Under the pieces are notes generated by a model. The model worked only from the letters and a program-made list of their open reading frames with translations. It was not told the origin of the DNA and did not search any database. The position numbers were made by a program, and so were the translations under genes. A DNA stretch of 64,000 nucleotides from Ascidiimonas meishanensis (lineage in GTDB: Bacteria > Bacteroidota > Bacteroidia > Flavobacteriales > Flavobacteriaceae). Every line of letters starts with the position of its first letter. Within the stretch, counting starts at the first letter, position 1. Of this stretch, positions 44,214 through 53,028 are shown piece by piece. The stretch covers positions 1 to 64,000 of the forward strand of contig NZ_JBBEXD010000004.1 in assembly GCF_037782385.1 (NCBI RefSeq). Direction: 5' to 3'.

Positions 44214-45449
44214 TTATCGCAACTTTAAGGTTACGATGGTAACTATTGCTAAAACAATTCCAACAATCCAAAATCGAGTTACTATTTTACTCTCGTGATA
44301 TCCTTTTTTCTGATAATGATGATGTAATGGCGCCATTAAAAAAATACGTTTCCCTTCGCCATATCGCTTTCTAGTGTATTTGAAGTAGCTTACTTGTAAA
44401 ACCACCGATAAATTTTCGGCAAGAAAAATGCCGCACAAAAGGGGAATTAACAATTCTTTTCTAACAGAAATAGCAATTACTGCAATCACTCCTCCAATAG
44501 TAAGACTGCCAGTATCTCCCATAAAAACTTGGGCAGGAAAGGTGTTGTACCATAAAAACCCAACCAAAGCTCCTACAAATGCCGTTATGTATACGGTAAT
44601 TTCCCCTGCGTTAGGGATGTACATAATATTGAGATAATCAGAAAAAATAAGATTCCCTGAAACCCACGCAAAAATCCCTAGTGTTAATGCCATTATAGCA
44701 GAAGAACCTGCGGCTAGCCCATCAATTCCATCGGTTAAGTTTGCACCATTTGAAACAGCTGTTACTATAATGATCACCACAGGAATAAAAATCAACCATG
44801 CAAAACTTTTGTAATTATCTCCTGTCCAGGCAATTATAGATGAATAATCAAATTCGTTATTTTTAACAAAAGGAATGGTTGTCTTGGTAGATTTTTCATC
44901 ATTCTTAAATTCAAGTTCGGCAGGTCCATTAACCACTATCTCTTGATTGGTTTCTGGATTACTGATTTCTTCTCTCATAGTCACATCTGGATGAAAATAA
45001 AGTGTAGTGCCTACCACAATACCCAATACCACCTGTCCTAAAATTTTAAAACGACCTTTGAGGCCTTGTTTATCCTTTTTAAATATTTTAATATAATCAT
45101 CAATAAAACCAATAATTCCCATCCACACGGTAGTTACTATTAACAATAAGACATATATATTTTCAAGTTTAGCAAAAAGTAACACGGGTATTAGGGTAGC
45201 GAGAATAATGATTACTCCGCCCATAGTAGGTGTTCCTGCTTTTTCATTTTGACCCTGTAAACCAAGATCACGAACTGTTTCCCCAACTTGTTTTCTTTGG
45301 AGGTAATTTATAATTCGTTTACCGTAAATAATGGAGATAAGCAAAGAGAAAATAATAGCTATAGCCGCCCTGAAGGATATAAACTGGAATACCCCTGCCC
45401 CAGGCAGCTGATAGTTTTTTTCTAAATATTCAAACAAATAGTATAACAT
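44214..45449 (-). CDS. mraY: Phospho-MurNAc-pentapeptide translocase
   Basis: Transfers phospho-MurNAc-pentapeptide to undecaprenyl phosphate to make lipid I. The 411-residue, roughly ten-helix protein has KAGTPTMGGVIIILATL, the catalytic Asp motif GFIDDYIKIFKK, GANLTDGIDGLAAGSSAI, FMGDTGSLTIGG and the APLHHHYQKKGYHESKI box. A soluble insertion of about 60 residues (VTMREEISNPETNQE to NNEFDY) sits between two helices; it makes the protein longer than the 360 residues of E. coli and is, as far as I know, common in Bacteroidota. Confidence 0.97.
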   Translation of the reverse strand: MLYYLFEYLEKNYQLPGAGVFQFISFRAAIAIIFSLLISIIYGKRIINYLQRKQVGETVRDLGLQGQNEKAGTPTMGGVIIILATLIPVLLFAKLENIYVLLLIVTTVWMGIIGFIDDYIKIFKKDKQGLKGRFKILGQVVLGIVVGTTLYFHPDVTMREEISNPETNQEIVVNGPAELEFKNDEKSTKTTIPFVKNNEFDYSSIIAWTGDNYKSFAWLIFIPVVIIIVTAVSNGANLTDGIDGLAAGSSAIMALTLGIFAWVSGNLIFSDYLNIMYIPNAGEITVYITAFVGALVGFLWYNTFPAQVFMGDTGSLTIGGVIAVIAISVRKELLIPLLCGIFLAENLSVVLQVSYFKYTRKRYGEGKRIFLMAPLHHHYQKKGYHESKIVTRFWIVGIVLAIVTIVTLKLR

Positions 45450-45473
45450 AATTTCTATTTATGCTTTGGTATA

Positions 45474-46937
45474 TTATTTACTTAATTGCGTTAACAATTC
45501 CTGTACAATTTTAAAATCATCAAAATCAACTCTTTTACCATGAGTTTCCTGATAGGTTTCATGCCCTTTTCCTGCTATTAAAATGATGTCTTTGGCACAG
45601 GCCATTTGGCAGGCAGTTTTAATTGCCTGTTTTCTATTCGTAATAGAAACAATCTTTTTAAAATCCAAAGGTGCTACCCCCTCCTCCATTTGCTCAATAA
45701 TTTTTTCCGGATCTTCAGATCTGGGATTGTCTGAGGTAAAAATTGCTTTGGTACTAAGCGCTGCCGCAATTTTTGCCATAATAGGTCTTTTAGACTGGTC
45801 TCTATCACCCCCACAGCCAACAACAGTGATTAAAGATTCATTTCCTGTACGGATGTTGTTAATAGTTTCAAGTACATTTTTAAGTGCATCTGGGGTATGT
45901 GCATAATCAACTATAGCAGTTATTTTTTCTGCTGAAATAAAATATTGAAAGCGCCCCTTTACATTTTCAAGTTCACTTATCAGTCGTAGCGTTTCTAAGG
46001 CATCAAGTCCTAAAATATCGGCGGTAGCATAAATTGCCAACATATTGTATGCATTGAAAGAACCTATTAATCTTGACCATACTTCACTTTCATTAATTTT
46101 CAGTAATAAACCTTCAAATTGATTTTCAAGAATACTAGCCTTGTAGTCTGCATAAGTTTTGAGCGCATATGTGAATTTTTTTGCTTTGGAGTTTTGAATC
46201 ATCAGAAGACCATTCTTATCATCTTTATTAACCAAGGCAAAAGCGCTTGAATCTAATTGATCAAAAAATGACTTTTTCACATCTCTATATTCAGCAAACG
46301 TTTTATGATAGTCTAAATGATCATGAGAAAGATTAGTAAAAATGCCTCCTTCAAAACTTAGTGCTTCGGTTCTTTTTTGATGAATTCCATGAGAACTCAC
46401 TTCCATAAAGCAATACTCAACTCCAGCCTCATTCATCATAGCCAGATATTTATTAATTAAAAGTGAATCTGGAGTAGTATGGGTTGCAGAAAACTCTTGG
46501 TCTGCTACCAATACCTTAACCGTTGAAAGTAGTCCTACTTTAAAACCTGCATTTTTGAATAGCTGGTACAGCAAGGTGGTTACTGTAGTTTTTCCATTGG
46601 TGCCAGTAACACCAATTAGCTTAAGGTTTTGGGAAGGGTTTTCATAATAATTAGCTGCCATAACTGCCAAAGAATGCTTGGTGTCTGCAACTTCTATATA
46701 GGTAACTCCATTTACTGTTTGCGCAGGTATGCTTTCGCAAACTACTGCAATAGCTCCCTGTTTAACGGCACCCTCAATATACGTATGCCCATCTACAGAA
46801 CCACCAACTATTGCCACAAAAACATCATCTAACGAAACAGCTCGTGAATCAAAGTGAATTTGGTTTACAGAAATAGCTGTATTACCAATTACCGCATTGA
46901 TATGAACTTTGTAAAGTATGTCTTTTAGTAATTTCAT
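45474..46937 (-). CDS. murE: UDP-MurNAc-L-Ala-D-Glu--meso-diaminopimelate ligase
   Basis: The third Mur ligase, 487 residues. Motifs are HFDSRAVSLDDVFVAIVG near the N-terminus, the P-loop GVTGTNGKTTVTTLLYQ, SHGIHQKRTEALSFEGGIFT and the substrate-binding IFTSDNPRSEDPEKI. The DNPR sequence is the known marker of specificity for meso-diaminopimelate rather than lysine, so the wall is predicted to be of the DAP type. IAGKGHETYQ is close to the end. It overlaps ftsI by 4 bases. Confidence 0.97.
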   Translation of the reverse strand: MKLLKDILYKVHINAVIGNTAISVNQIHFDSRAVSLDDVFVAIVGGSVDGHTYIEGAVKQGAIAVVCESIPAQTVNGVTYIEVADTKHSLAVMAANYYENPSQNLKLIGVTGTNGKTTVTTLLYQLFKNAGFKVGLLSTVKVLVADQEFSATHTTPDSLLINKYLAMMNEAGVEYCFMEVSSHGIHQKRTEALSFEGGIFTNLSHDHLDYHKTFAEYRDVKKSFFDQLDSSAFALVNKDDKNGLLMIQNSKAKKFTYALKTYADYKASILENQFEGLLLKINESEVWSRLIGSFNAYNMLAIYATADILGLDALETLRLISELENVKGRFQYFISAEKITAIVDYAHTPDALKNVLETINNIRTGNESLITVVGCGGDRDQSKRPIMAKIAAALSTKAIFTSDNPRSEDPEKIIEQMEEGVAPLDFKKIVSITNRKQAIKTACQMACAKDIILIAGKGHETYQETHGKRVDFDDFKIVQELLTQLSK

Positions 46938-48943
46938 ATAAGCTCTAATACTATTGTTTTCTGTGGTTCAATTTTCTCTCCTGGTTTTAAAGACTGGTTT
47001 GTCACCTTCCCATTGCCACTTACTTTAACCCTTAAACCGAGGTTTTCGAGTAAAGAAACTGCATCCATTCCACTCATTCCTGAAACATTGGGCACTACCT
47101 TGTACTTCTTTTGTGCTTTGACATAGAAAGCTTCATAGTTCTCAATAACTGTTTCACTTTCTTTTTCTAATTCTTCAATGGTATCTATAAGAGGAGAATT
47201 GGTGTAAATTTTTTGTGCTATACTTTTAAAGACAGGACCAGAGACATCTGCACCATAGTATCCCTTGCTTTTATCTGGTTCGTGAATAACTACAATACAA
47301 GAATATTTAGGATTGTCTGCAGGAAAATAGCCTACAAAAGAAGAGATATACTTTAATTTATCACTATCCTTAGAAGCATAGTTTTTCTGACAAGTTCCCG
47401 TTTTACCTGCCATTGAAAAATCAGCAGAAAATAAGTCGTGCCCTGTACCATGTTCTTTATCTACTACGTTTTTAAGCATTTGCTTTACCATACCAATGGT
47501 TTCCTGAGAGCAGATTGAAGGATTAAGAATTTCTTTATCAAACCTTCTTACTGTTTTATTAAAACTCCTTACCTCTTTTATGAGTCTGGGTTTTACCATT
47601 TCCCCATTATTCGCTATTGCATTATAGAACGTAAGGGTCTGCAAAGGTGTTAGTGAAACATTATACCCATAAGCCATCCACTGCAGTGTTATCCCACTCC
47701 AATTCTTTTTATCATTTGGATGTGGAATATATGGCTTACCCTCTCCTTTTATAGAAAGTCCCAATTTATTATTCAAACCCATATTGTAAAGTCGGTTTAC
47801 AAATCTCTCAGGGTCATCTTTATAAAAGTTATCTATAATTTTTACCACTCCTGTATTTGAGGAAAGCTCAAAGGCTTTAGAAGCTGTGATCTTACCGTAG
47901 CCCCCGTACTTGGAATCTCTCACTTTTTTTCCATAAAAAGTAAGCACTCCTTTTTCTGTATCTACCACGTAACTAGTATCTATAACCTTATCTTCAAAAG
48001 CAGCTATTAATGACATTAATTTAAAGGTGGAGCCAGGTTCATGCGACTCACCTATGGCATAGTTCAATTTTTCATAGTAGGTTCCTTTTGATGTGCGACC
48101 TAAGTTTGAAATTGCCTTAACCTCTCCAGACCCAACTTCCATTACCACCACCGAACCGTGATCTGCTTCATACTTCTCTAACTGACTCAATAAGGCATGA
48201 TGCGCTATATCCTGAATATTAATATTAATAGTTGAAACTACGTCATAACCATCTTTAGGCTCTTTCTCATTACTGTCACTAATAGGCTTCCATTGTCCTT
48301 TAGCTATTTTTTGTTTGAGTCTTTGACCGGTTTCTCCACGCAAATATTCTCCATATGCACCTTCCAAGCCTACACGAGTTACATAACCATTTTCATCAAA
48401 CCGCTCATAACCTATACTCCTTTCTGCTATGCGCCCTAAAGGATGTTCCCTTACCGTGCGCTGTTCTATAATTATCCCTCCACTATTTCCTCCAAGATTG
48501 AATAGTGGAAAAGATCTTAATCTCATATGTTCTGAATAGCTAAGGTTACGAACAAGTAACAAATACCTATTCTTTAAACTTCTTGCTTTTTTAAACGTAT
48601 TTTGATAATATGAAGAAGGCTTACCCAACATTACGGAAAGCGAATCTGATAGTGGTTTAAGATGTTTCTCAAAATTCTTCTCATTAGAAGCCAACGCATC
48701 AAAACGAATATCAAATCTAGTAGCAGAAGTTGCCAAAAGACTTCCATCATCTGAATACAGATTTCCTCGGTTAGGTTGAATAGTGAAATTTCTAATTGTT
48801 TGCTCTTGGGCAAGGCGCCTATAATTATCTCCTTCTGACAACTGAATAGAGACAAGCTTCCCTACCACCGTAAAGGCGAATAAGAAAACACATGCTGTAA
48901 CAAAATACAACCTGTTTAATACTTGCTTTTCTGTTGTAGGCAT
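46934..48943 (-). CDS. ftsI: Penicillin-binding protein 3 (FtsI) with C-terminal PASTA domain
   Basis: The septal transpeptidase, 669 residues. One membrane helix lies at the N-terminus (LYFVTACVFLFAFTVVGKLV), followed by the dimerisation domain (RGNLYSDDGSLLATSATRFD). The transpeptidase domain has the catalytic STFK (in EPGSTFKLMSL), SSN (ELSSNTGVVKI) and KTGT (MAGKTGTCQ). The C-terminus has one PASTA domain (VVPNVSGMSGMDAVSLLENL), which E. coli FtsI lacks. Only 6 bases separate it from the small ftsL gene, and it overlaps murE by 4 bases. It works with FtsW to build the septum. Confidence 0.96.
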   Translation of the reverse strand: MPTTEKQVLNRLYFVTACVFLFAFTVVGKLVSIQLSEGDNYRRLAQEQTIRNFTIQPNRGNLYSDDGSLLATSATRFDIRFDALASNEKNFEKHLKPLSDSLSVMLGKPSSYYQNTFKKARSLKNRYLLLVRNLSYSEHMRLRSFPLFNLGGNSGGIIIEQRTVREHPLGRIAERSIGYERFDENGYVTRVGLEGAYGEYLRGETGQRLKQKIAKGQWKPISDSNEKEPKDGYDVVSTININIQDIAHHALLSQLEKYEADHGSVVVMEVGSGEVKAISNLGRTSKGTYYEKLNYAIGESHEPGSTFKLMSLIAAFEDKVIDTSYVVDTEKGVLTFYGKKVRDSKYGGYGKITASKAFELSSNTGVVKIIDNFYKDDPERFVNRLYNMGLNNKLGLSIKGEGKPYIPHPNDKKNWSGITLQWMAYGYNVSLTPLQTLTFYNAIANNGEMVKPRLIKEVRSFNKTVRRFDKEILNPSICSQETIGMVKQMLKNVVDKEHGTGHDLFSADFSMAGKTGTCQKNYASKDSDKLKYISSFVGYFPADNPKYSCIVVIHEPDKSKGYYGADVSGPVFKSIAQKIYTNSPLIDTIEELEKESETVIENYEAFYVKAQKKYKVVPNVSGMSGMDAVSLLENLGLRVKVSGNGKVTNQSLKPGEKIEPQKTIVLELI

Positions 48944-48949
48944 AATAGA

Positions 48950-49267
48950 CTACTTCTGTGTTGCTATTTTTATCTTCTTTGGCGGCACCAATGAAGGTGC
49001 TAGCCCTTTTTCTTTTACTTTTGAGGTTACCGTAGATTCGAGCTTTTGTTTTTGTAATTGAAAGCGAGTATCAATAAACTCGCTTCTTAATTCTTTTACT
49101 TCTTCGTTAAGACGTGCTATTTCAAGTACCTTTTTATCTACACTATGAGAGCTTGCTATCATAACAACTGCCAATACAGAAGCAAACAGTATAAATTTCC
49201 AGTTTTTAACAGAATCGTTGCTAATCAAAAACTTTCCTTTCAGTAATGCAATGACATTCTTTTTCAT
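48950..49267 (-). CDS. ftsL: FtsL-like small division protein
   Basis: A 105-residue bitopic protein with a cytosolic N-terminus, one helix (WKFILFASVLAVVMIASSHS) and a periplasmic leucine-zipper-like coiled coil (LEIARLNEEVKELRSEFIDT). This layout and the position between rsmH and ftsI are diagnostic of FtsL, although its sequence is poorly conserved. The C-terminal end is Pro/Lys-rich (LVPPKKIKIATQK). FtsL is expected to bridge FtsQ and FtsI/FtsW in the divisome. Confidence 0.87.
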   Translation of the reverse strand: MKKNVIALLKGKFLISNDSVKNWKFILFASVLAVVMIASSHSVDKKVLEIARLNEEVKELRSEFIDTRFQLQKQKLESTVTSKVKEKGLAPSLVPPKKIKIATQK

Positions 49268-49278
49268 GGTTCTGTTTT

Positions 49279-50178
49279 TTAATTTAATCTTACAGCAACA
49301 CGAAGTTTTGCGCTTCGTGCCCGATTATTTAATGCTATCTCTTGTTTATCTGGCACAATTAATCCTCCTACTTTTTTAAACGGCACGTTTACATTGCCAT
49401 AAAAATCCTTCTCTGCTTCACCTTCAAACTTACCATCTCTTATAAATCGTTTCACTAACCTATCTTCTAGTGAGTGGTAACTAATTAAACTTATTCTCCC
49501 ATCTTTCAAAACCAGTTCTGGCAATTGCAGTAAAAACTCTTTTAAGACTTCTATTTCTTGATTCACTTCTATGCGTATTGCCTGATAGATTTGAGCTAAC
49601 ATTTTGTTTTCTTTAAATCTTGGAAGTAATTTTTGAATTACCTCTTTTAATCTATCTGTGGTATCAATTACGACATCCTGTCTTGCAGCTACAATAGTAT
49701 TGGCCAAAGCTCCTGCATTTTTCAACTCTCCATACGCTCTAAAAACCCTTAGTAGCTCTTCGCTTTTATATTCATTTATAACCTCATATGCTGAAATACC
49801 ATTCTTTTTATTCATTCGCATATCCAGAGGCGCATCAAACCGAATAGAAAACCCGCGCTCTGCAACATCAAACTGATGAGAGGAAACCCCAAAATCTCCT
49901 AAAACTCCATTCACTTTTTTTATACCATAGAACTTTAAATATCTTTTGACATATCTAAAATTCTCATTTATCAAAGTAAACCGATCATCCTTTATTGTGT
50001 TTAATAATGCATCTTCATCTTGATCAAAAGCAAACAATTTTCCCTTTTCACCCAAACGAGCTAAAATTTCTCGGGAATGTCCACCTCCACCAAACGTTAC
50101 ATCCACATAAATCCCATCTGGTTTAATATTGAGCCCGTCAACAGACTCCTTAAGAAGTACTGGGTTATGATAAGACAT
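49279..50178 (-). CDS. rsmH: 16S rRNA (cytosine1402-N4)-methyltransferase
   Basis: Methylates C1402 of 16S rRNA. I use the ATG at 50178 (MSYHNPVLLKESVDGL), which fits the usual family N-terminus; two further ATGs lie 6 and 9 bases upstream. The 299-residue chain has the SAM motif VDVTFGGGGHSREILAR, the acidic FAFDQDEDAL, the MraW-specific GDFGVSSHQFDVAERGFS, and the final LISYHSLEDRLVKRFIRD. The start overlaps the end of mraZ by 14 bases, so the two genes are translationally coupled. Confidence 0.96.
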   Translation of the reverse strand: MSYHNPVLLKESVDGLNIKPDGIYVDVTFGGGGHSREILARLGEKGKLFAFDQDEDALLNTIKDDRFTLINENFRYVKRYLKFYGIKKVNGVLGDFGVSSHQFDVAERGFSIRFDAPLDMRMNKKNGISAYEVINEYKSEELLRVFRAYGELKNAGALANTIVAARQDVVIDTTDRLKEVIQKLLPRFKENKMLAQIYQAIRIEVNQEIEVLKEFLLQLPELVLKDGRISLISYHSLEDRLVKRFIRDGKFEGEAEKDFYGNVNVPFKKVGGLIVPDKQEIALNNRARSAKLRVAVRLN

Positions 50179-50632
50179 CTTCATCATCTCCTCCCATTAC
50201 TTCTTCAGCCAAATCAGCAAAATCTACTGTAGCATCATTTACCGAAGCTTCATACCTTTCTTTATCCCAGACCTCAATAATGTTTATCCCTGAAGACAGC
50301 ACTACTTCCTTTTGCAATCCAGCAAAAGCAAATAAATCTTTGGGTATTAACAACCTCCCGTTACTATCTACTTCAACAACTTTAACCCCAGCAGTAAATC
50401 GGCGTATAAAATCAATATTTTTTTTCTTAAACCTATTTAACTTATTAATCTTTGCCATCATTGTATTCCATTCCTGCATTGGGTACAACTCTAAACAAGA
50501 ATTAAATACCGCCCTTTTCAAAACAAAACCAGCGGCAAGCATAGGTGCAAGCTGACTTTTAAGAGCAACAGGAATCATAATCCTACCCTTAGCATCTGCT
50601 TTACACTCATATGTTCCAATGAAATTGTTCAT
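50165..50632 (-). CDS. mraZ: MraZ, transcriptional regulator of the dcw operon
   Basis: The first gene of the dcw cluster, 155 residues. It has two tandem SpoVT-AbrB-like (MraZ) domains: GTYECKADAKGRIMIPVALK and AGVKVVEVDSNGRLLIPKDL. MraZ is an oligomeric DNA-binding protein that represses its own operon by binding direct repeats upstream. Three such 10-bp repeats are found here at 50681-50710, 48 to 78 bases upstream of the start, which supports autoregulation. The C-terminal end is acidic (EEVMGGDDEDVLS). Confidence 0.96.
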   Translation of the reverse strand: MNNFIGTYECKADAKGRIMIPVALKSQLAPMLAAGFVLKRAVFNSCLELYPMQEWNTMMAKINKLNRFKKKNIDFIRRFTAGVKVVEVDSNGRLLIPKDLFAFAGLQKEVVLSSGINIIEVWDKERYEASVNDATVDFADLAEEVMGGDDEDVLS

Positions 50633-50664
50633 TGTATTTTATCCACTAAATATTGTTTTCATTT

Positions 50665-50710
50665 CAAATATATAGAAATATTTACCACATTTTACCACAT
50701 TTTACCACAT
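50665..50710 (-). promoter_or_regulatory. MraZ operator (three 10-bp direct repeats) and -7 element
   Basis: On the plus strand TTTACCACAT is present three times in exact tandem (50681-50690, 50691-50700, 50701-50710); on the coding strand this reads ATGTGGTAAA. Direct repeats at a spacing of one DNA helical turn upstream of mraZ are the known form of MraZ boxes. A TATATTTG element (50672-50665 on the minus strand), matching the Bacteroidota -7 consensus, lies 33 bases before the mraZ start. The repeats cover the place where RNA polymerase would contact the upstream element, which fits repression by MraZ. Confidence 0.75.
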
Positions 50711-50873
50711 TGTTGATAAGTTTTACTATTTATCCGATGAAATCCCACCTTTCTCTCCAAATAGCGTCCTAAAAAAGCATTTACTCAATCGATGTAAAAA
50801 TGTGGCTAAATACCTGTAATAATATGGTTTTGAAGGTATTCAATCATTTTAAATTATATAAAGATGAAATCGC

Positions 50874-50881
50874 TATATTTG
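50874..50881 (+). promoter_or_regulatory. Possible -7 element (TATATTTG) for the alpha/beta hydrolase
   Basis: TATATTTG matches TAnnTTTG and ends 26 bases before the start codon at 50908. The upstream TTG element is poor. It would drive the hydrolase-engB pair, divergent from the mraZ operon. Confidence 0.35.
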
Positions 50882-50907
50882 CTCTTTTAGAACCATAATT
50901 TACGTTA

Positions 50908-51672
50908 ATGGTATATCGCTTAAAAAAGGAAAAAAAGTTTAGTTATTTAGAAGTAGGAGAAGGAACACCTATCCTTATTCTTCATGGTTTGATGGGCGGA
51001 TTAAGCAATTTTGACAAAGTAACCAATCACTTCTCTACCAGAGGCTACAAAGTACTTATTCCTGAACTTCCTATTTATAGCATGTCTCTTTTAAAGACTA
51101 ATGTTAAAAGCTTCGTTAAGTACTTAGAAAAATTTATTGAATTTAAAGAATTAGACGATGTGATTCTTTTGGGAAATTCATTAGGTGGTCACATAGGGCT
51201 TTTATACACTAAATTACATGCTGAAAAAGTAAAAGCACTTGTAATTACTGGAAGTTCTGGTCTTTATGAAAGTGCCATGGGAGCAGGGTATCCCAGAAGA
51301 GGAAGTTACGAATTTATCAAGAAAAAAAGTCAAGATGTTTTTTACGACCCTGAAGTAGCTACAAAAGAAATTGTTGATGAGGTTTACGCGACGCTTAACG
51401 ACCGAAATAAACTAATCAGAACTATTGCTATTGCCAAAAGTGCTATACGTCATAACATGGCAAAAGACTTGCCCAAAATGCAAACTCCTACCGGAATTAT
51501 CTGGGGAAAAAATGACATTGTAACACCTCCTAATGTTGCAGAAGAATTTCATGAATTATTGCCTAATTCCGACCTTTTTTGGATTGATAAATGTGGGCAT
51601 GCTGCCATGATGGAACATCCAGACACTTTTAATGAAATTTTGTATTCATGGTTAAAAGAAAAGAAATTCTAA
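50908..51672 (+). CDS. Alpha/beta hydrolase
   Basis: A 254-residue cytosolic enzyme of the alpha/beta-hydrolase fold. It has the oxyanion region ILILHGLMGGLSNFDKV, the nucleophile elbow GNSLGGHIG (Ser near residue 93), the acid after strand 7 (IIWGKNDIVTPPN) and the catalytic His in IDKCGHAAMMEHP. The triad is complete, so it should be an active esterase, lipase or related hydrolase; the substrate cannot be told. It lies 10 bases before engB and is likely cotranscribed with it, divergently from mraZ. Confidence 0.93.
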   Translation: MVYRLKKEKKFSYLEVGEGTPILILHGLMGGLSNFDKVTNHFSTRGYKVLIPELPIYSMSLLKTNVKSFVKYLEKFIEFKELDDVILLGNSLGGHIGLLYTKLHAEKVKALVITGSSGLYESAMGAGYPRRGSYEFIKKKSQDVFYDPEVATKEIVDEVYATLNDRNKLIRTIAIAKSAIRHNMAKDLPKMQTPTGIIWGKNDIVTPPNVAEEFHELLPNSDLFWIDKCGHAAMMEHPDTFNEILYSWLKEKKF

Positions 51673-51682
51673 TCTCAAACTG

Positions 51683-52297
51683 ATGCAAATAAAATCGGCG
51701 GAATTTGTTATTAGCAATACAGAGGTAAGTAAATGTCCTTCAAGGCCTCTGCCAGAATATGCATTTATAGGAAGGTCTAATGTTGGAAAGTCTTCTCTTA
51801 TAAACATGATTACAAATCGCAAGCATCTTGCAAAAACATCAGGAAGACCCGGAAAAACACAACTTATTAATCATTTTATCATTAACGAAGATTGGTACCT
51901 TGTAGACTTACCTGGATATGGGTATGCACGGGTCTCTAAAAAAAGTAAAAAAACCTTTCAAAAATTTATCACCAATTATTTTTTAAAGAGAACACAATTA
52001 GTTTCTGCATTTGTATTGGTTGATATTCGCCATGAACCTCAAAAAATAGACCTAGAATTTATGGAATGGCTAGGAGAAAACTCCATTCCGTTTTCTATTA
52101 TCTTCACTAAGGCCGATAAATTAAAACCAAAAGCTATTGAAAGACAAGTACTTTCTTATCAAGAAGAGCTTTTGAAAACTTGGGAAGAAACTCCCCAATA
52201 TTTTATCACTTCTGCTACTTCATCTATTGGCAAAGATGAATTGTTATATTATATAGATCAAATAAATCTGGAGTACAAAAAAACGCTAAAAACATAA
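51683..52297 (+). CDS. engB: Ribosome biogenesis GTPase YsxC/EngB
   Basis: A 204-residue TRAFAC-class GTPase needed for 50S subunit assembly. G1 is GRSNVGKSSLINMI, G3 is DLPGYGYARVSKK (the YihA-specific PGYGYA), G4 is IFTKADKLK and G5 is TSATSSIGKDEL. The switch region SGRPGKTQLINHF is typical of the EngB subfamily. The length is the usual one and the chain looks complete. It is downstream of the hydrolase gene and convergent with the small CxxC protein, with only 5 bases between the stops. Confidence 0.97.
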   Translation: MQIKSAEFVISNTEVSKCPSRPLPEYAFIGRSNVGKSSLINMITNRKHLAKTSGRPGKTQLINHFIINEDWYLVDLPGYGYARVSKKSKKTFQKFITNYFLKRTQLVSAFVLVDIRHEPQKIDLEFMEWLGENSIPFSIIFTKADKLKPKAIERQVLSYQEELLKTWEETPQYFITSATSSIGKDELLYYIDQINLEYKKTLKT

Positions 52298-52302
52298 ACT
52301 TT

Positions 52303-52665
52303 TTAAAGACGCCTTGTTATGAGTTTTATTAAGGCCTCTAGTTCTTGAATCTCATTAAGTTCTTTAGGAGTAATAAATACTTCTAAATCATCATTAGTTC
52401 TCATTAAGACAATTGGGAATTTGAATGTATAACCAAACTTAGATTTGTACTCTTGCGCAAATTCATTTGCATGCAAAAACTCCATTTCTATAGCTGTGTT
52501 CTTCCTAAAACGCTTCCATTGTTTATGCTCTGTAAAGACTCCATGGGTGAGCTTACATAAATTACATTTATACGTTTCGGGACTCACCATTTTATGATAC
52601 ACATCAAGAAGTGTATTTGCTTTTCCTGAATTTGCATTGTATACAAAAATTAGTGTGTCGTTCAT
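52303..52665 (-). CDS. Conserved small protein with a CxxC motif, function unknown
   Basis: A 120-residue cytosolic protein. It starts TLIFVYNANSGKANTLLDVY and carries a single CxxC pair (YKCNLCKLTHG) that could bind metal or be redox active. A Trp/Lys segment (EHKQWKRFRKNT) and a C-terminal part with FPIVLMRTNDDLEVFITPKE follow. I recognise the pattern as a protein often found in Flavobacteriia but know of no proven function; the label GTPase sometimes seen for such proteins is not supported, as no P-loop is present. It is followed closely by convergent engB. Confidence 0.72.
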   Translation of the reverse strand: MNDTLIFVYNANSGKANTLLDVYHKMVSPETYKCNLCKLTHGVFTEHKQWKRFRKNTAIEMEFLHANEFAQEYKSKFGYTFKFPIVLMRTNDDLEVFITPKELNEIQELEALIKLITRRL

Positions 52666-52689
52666 TTATGATGTTACATGACTTTGTAG

Positions 52690-53028
52690 CTATCCCTTTT
52701 TTAATTCCATTTTATCAGCGAAATAGTCGCAAAAATCTTTCATAGTCGCAGTCATTTTATCATCGGCAACCGCCCTGTTGAACGTATCGCTCATAGCTAC
52801 TAATGTTTGATGAAAAAAGATTTTCATTTCATCAACAGGCATATCTTTAGTCCATAAATCTATCCTAAGTGTTTCCTGTTGTTTACTATCCCAAATAGAT
52901 AGAAGCATTGCTTTTGCTTCTTCATCATTCACACCGCCATCTTGGGCACTCCACTTGATATTTTCAGGCACTCTATTTTCGTCAAGCTCTACAAGCAATT
53001 TGATTTCTGAAGTATGTGTCTCAGCCAT
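52690..53028 (-). CDS. gldC: Gliding motility protein GldC
   Basis: A 112-residue cytosolic protein matching GldC: MAETHTSEIKLLVELDENRV, PENIKWSAQDGG, ETLRIDLWTKDMPVDEMK, and MKDFCDYFADKME at the end. The start at 53028 gives the family's usual length of about 110 residues; a longer frame from 53130 would run into the gldB gene. The start overlaps the end of gldB by 8 bases. GldC supports gliding in Flavobacterium but is not strictly essential there, and its biochemical function is unknown. Confidence 0.93.
   Translation of the reverse strand: MAETHTSEIKLLVELDENRVPENIKWSAQDGGVNDEEAKAMLLSIWDSKQQETLRIDLWTKDMPVDEMKIFFHQTLVAMSDTFNRAVADDKMTATMKDFCDYFADKMELKKG

Noticed and set aside
52303..52665. 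GTPase annotation for the small CxxC protein
   Set aside because: No Walker A, G3 or G4 motif is present in the 120 residues; the label would be wrong.
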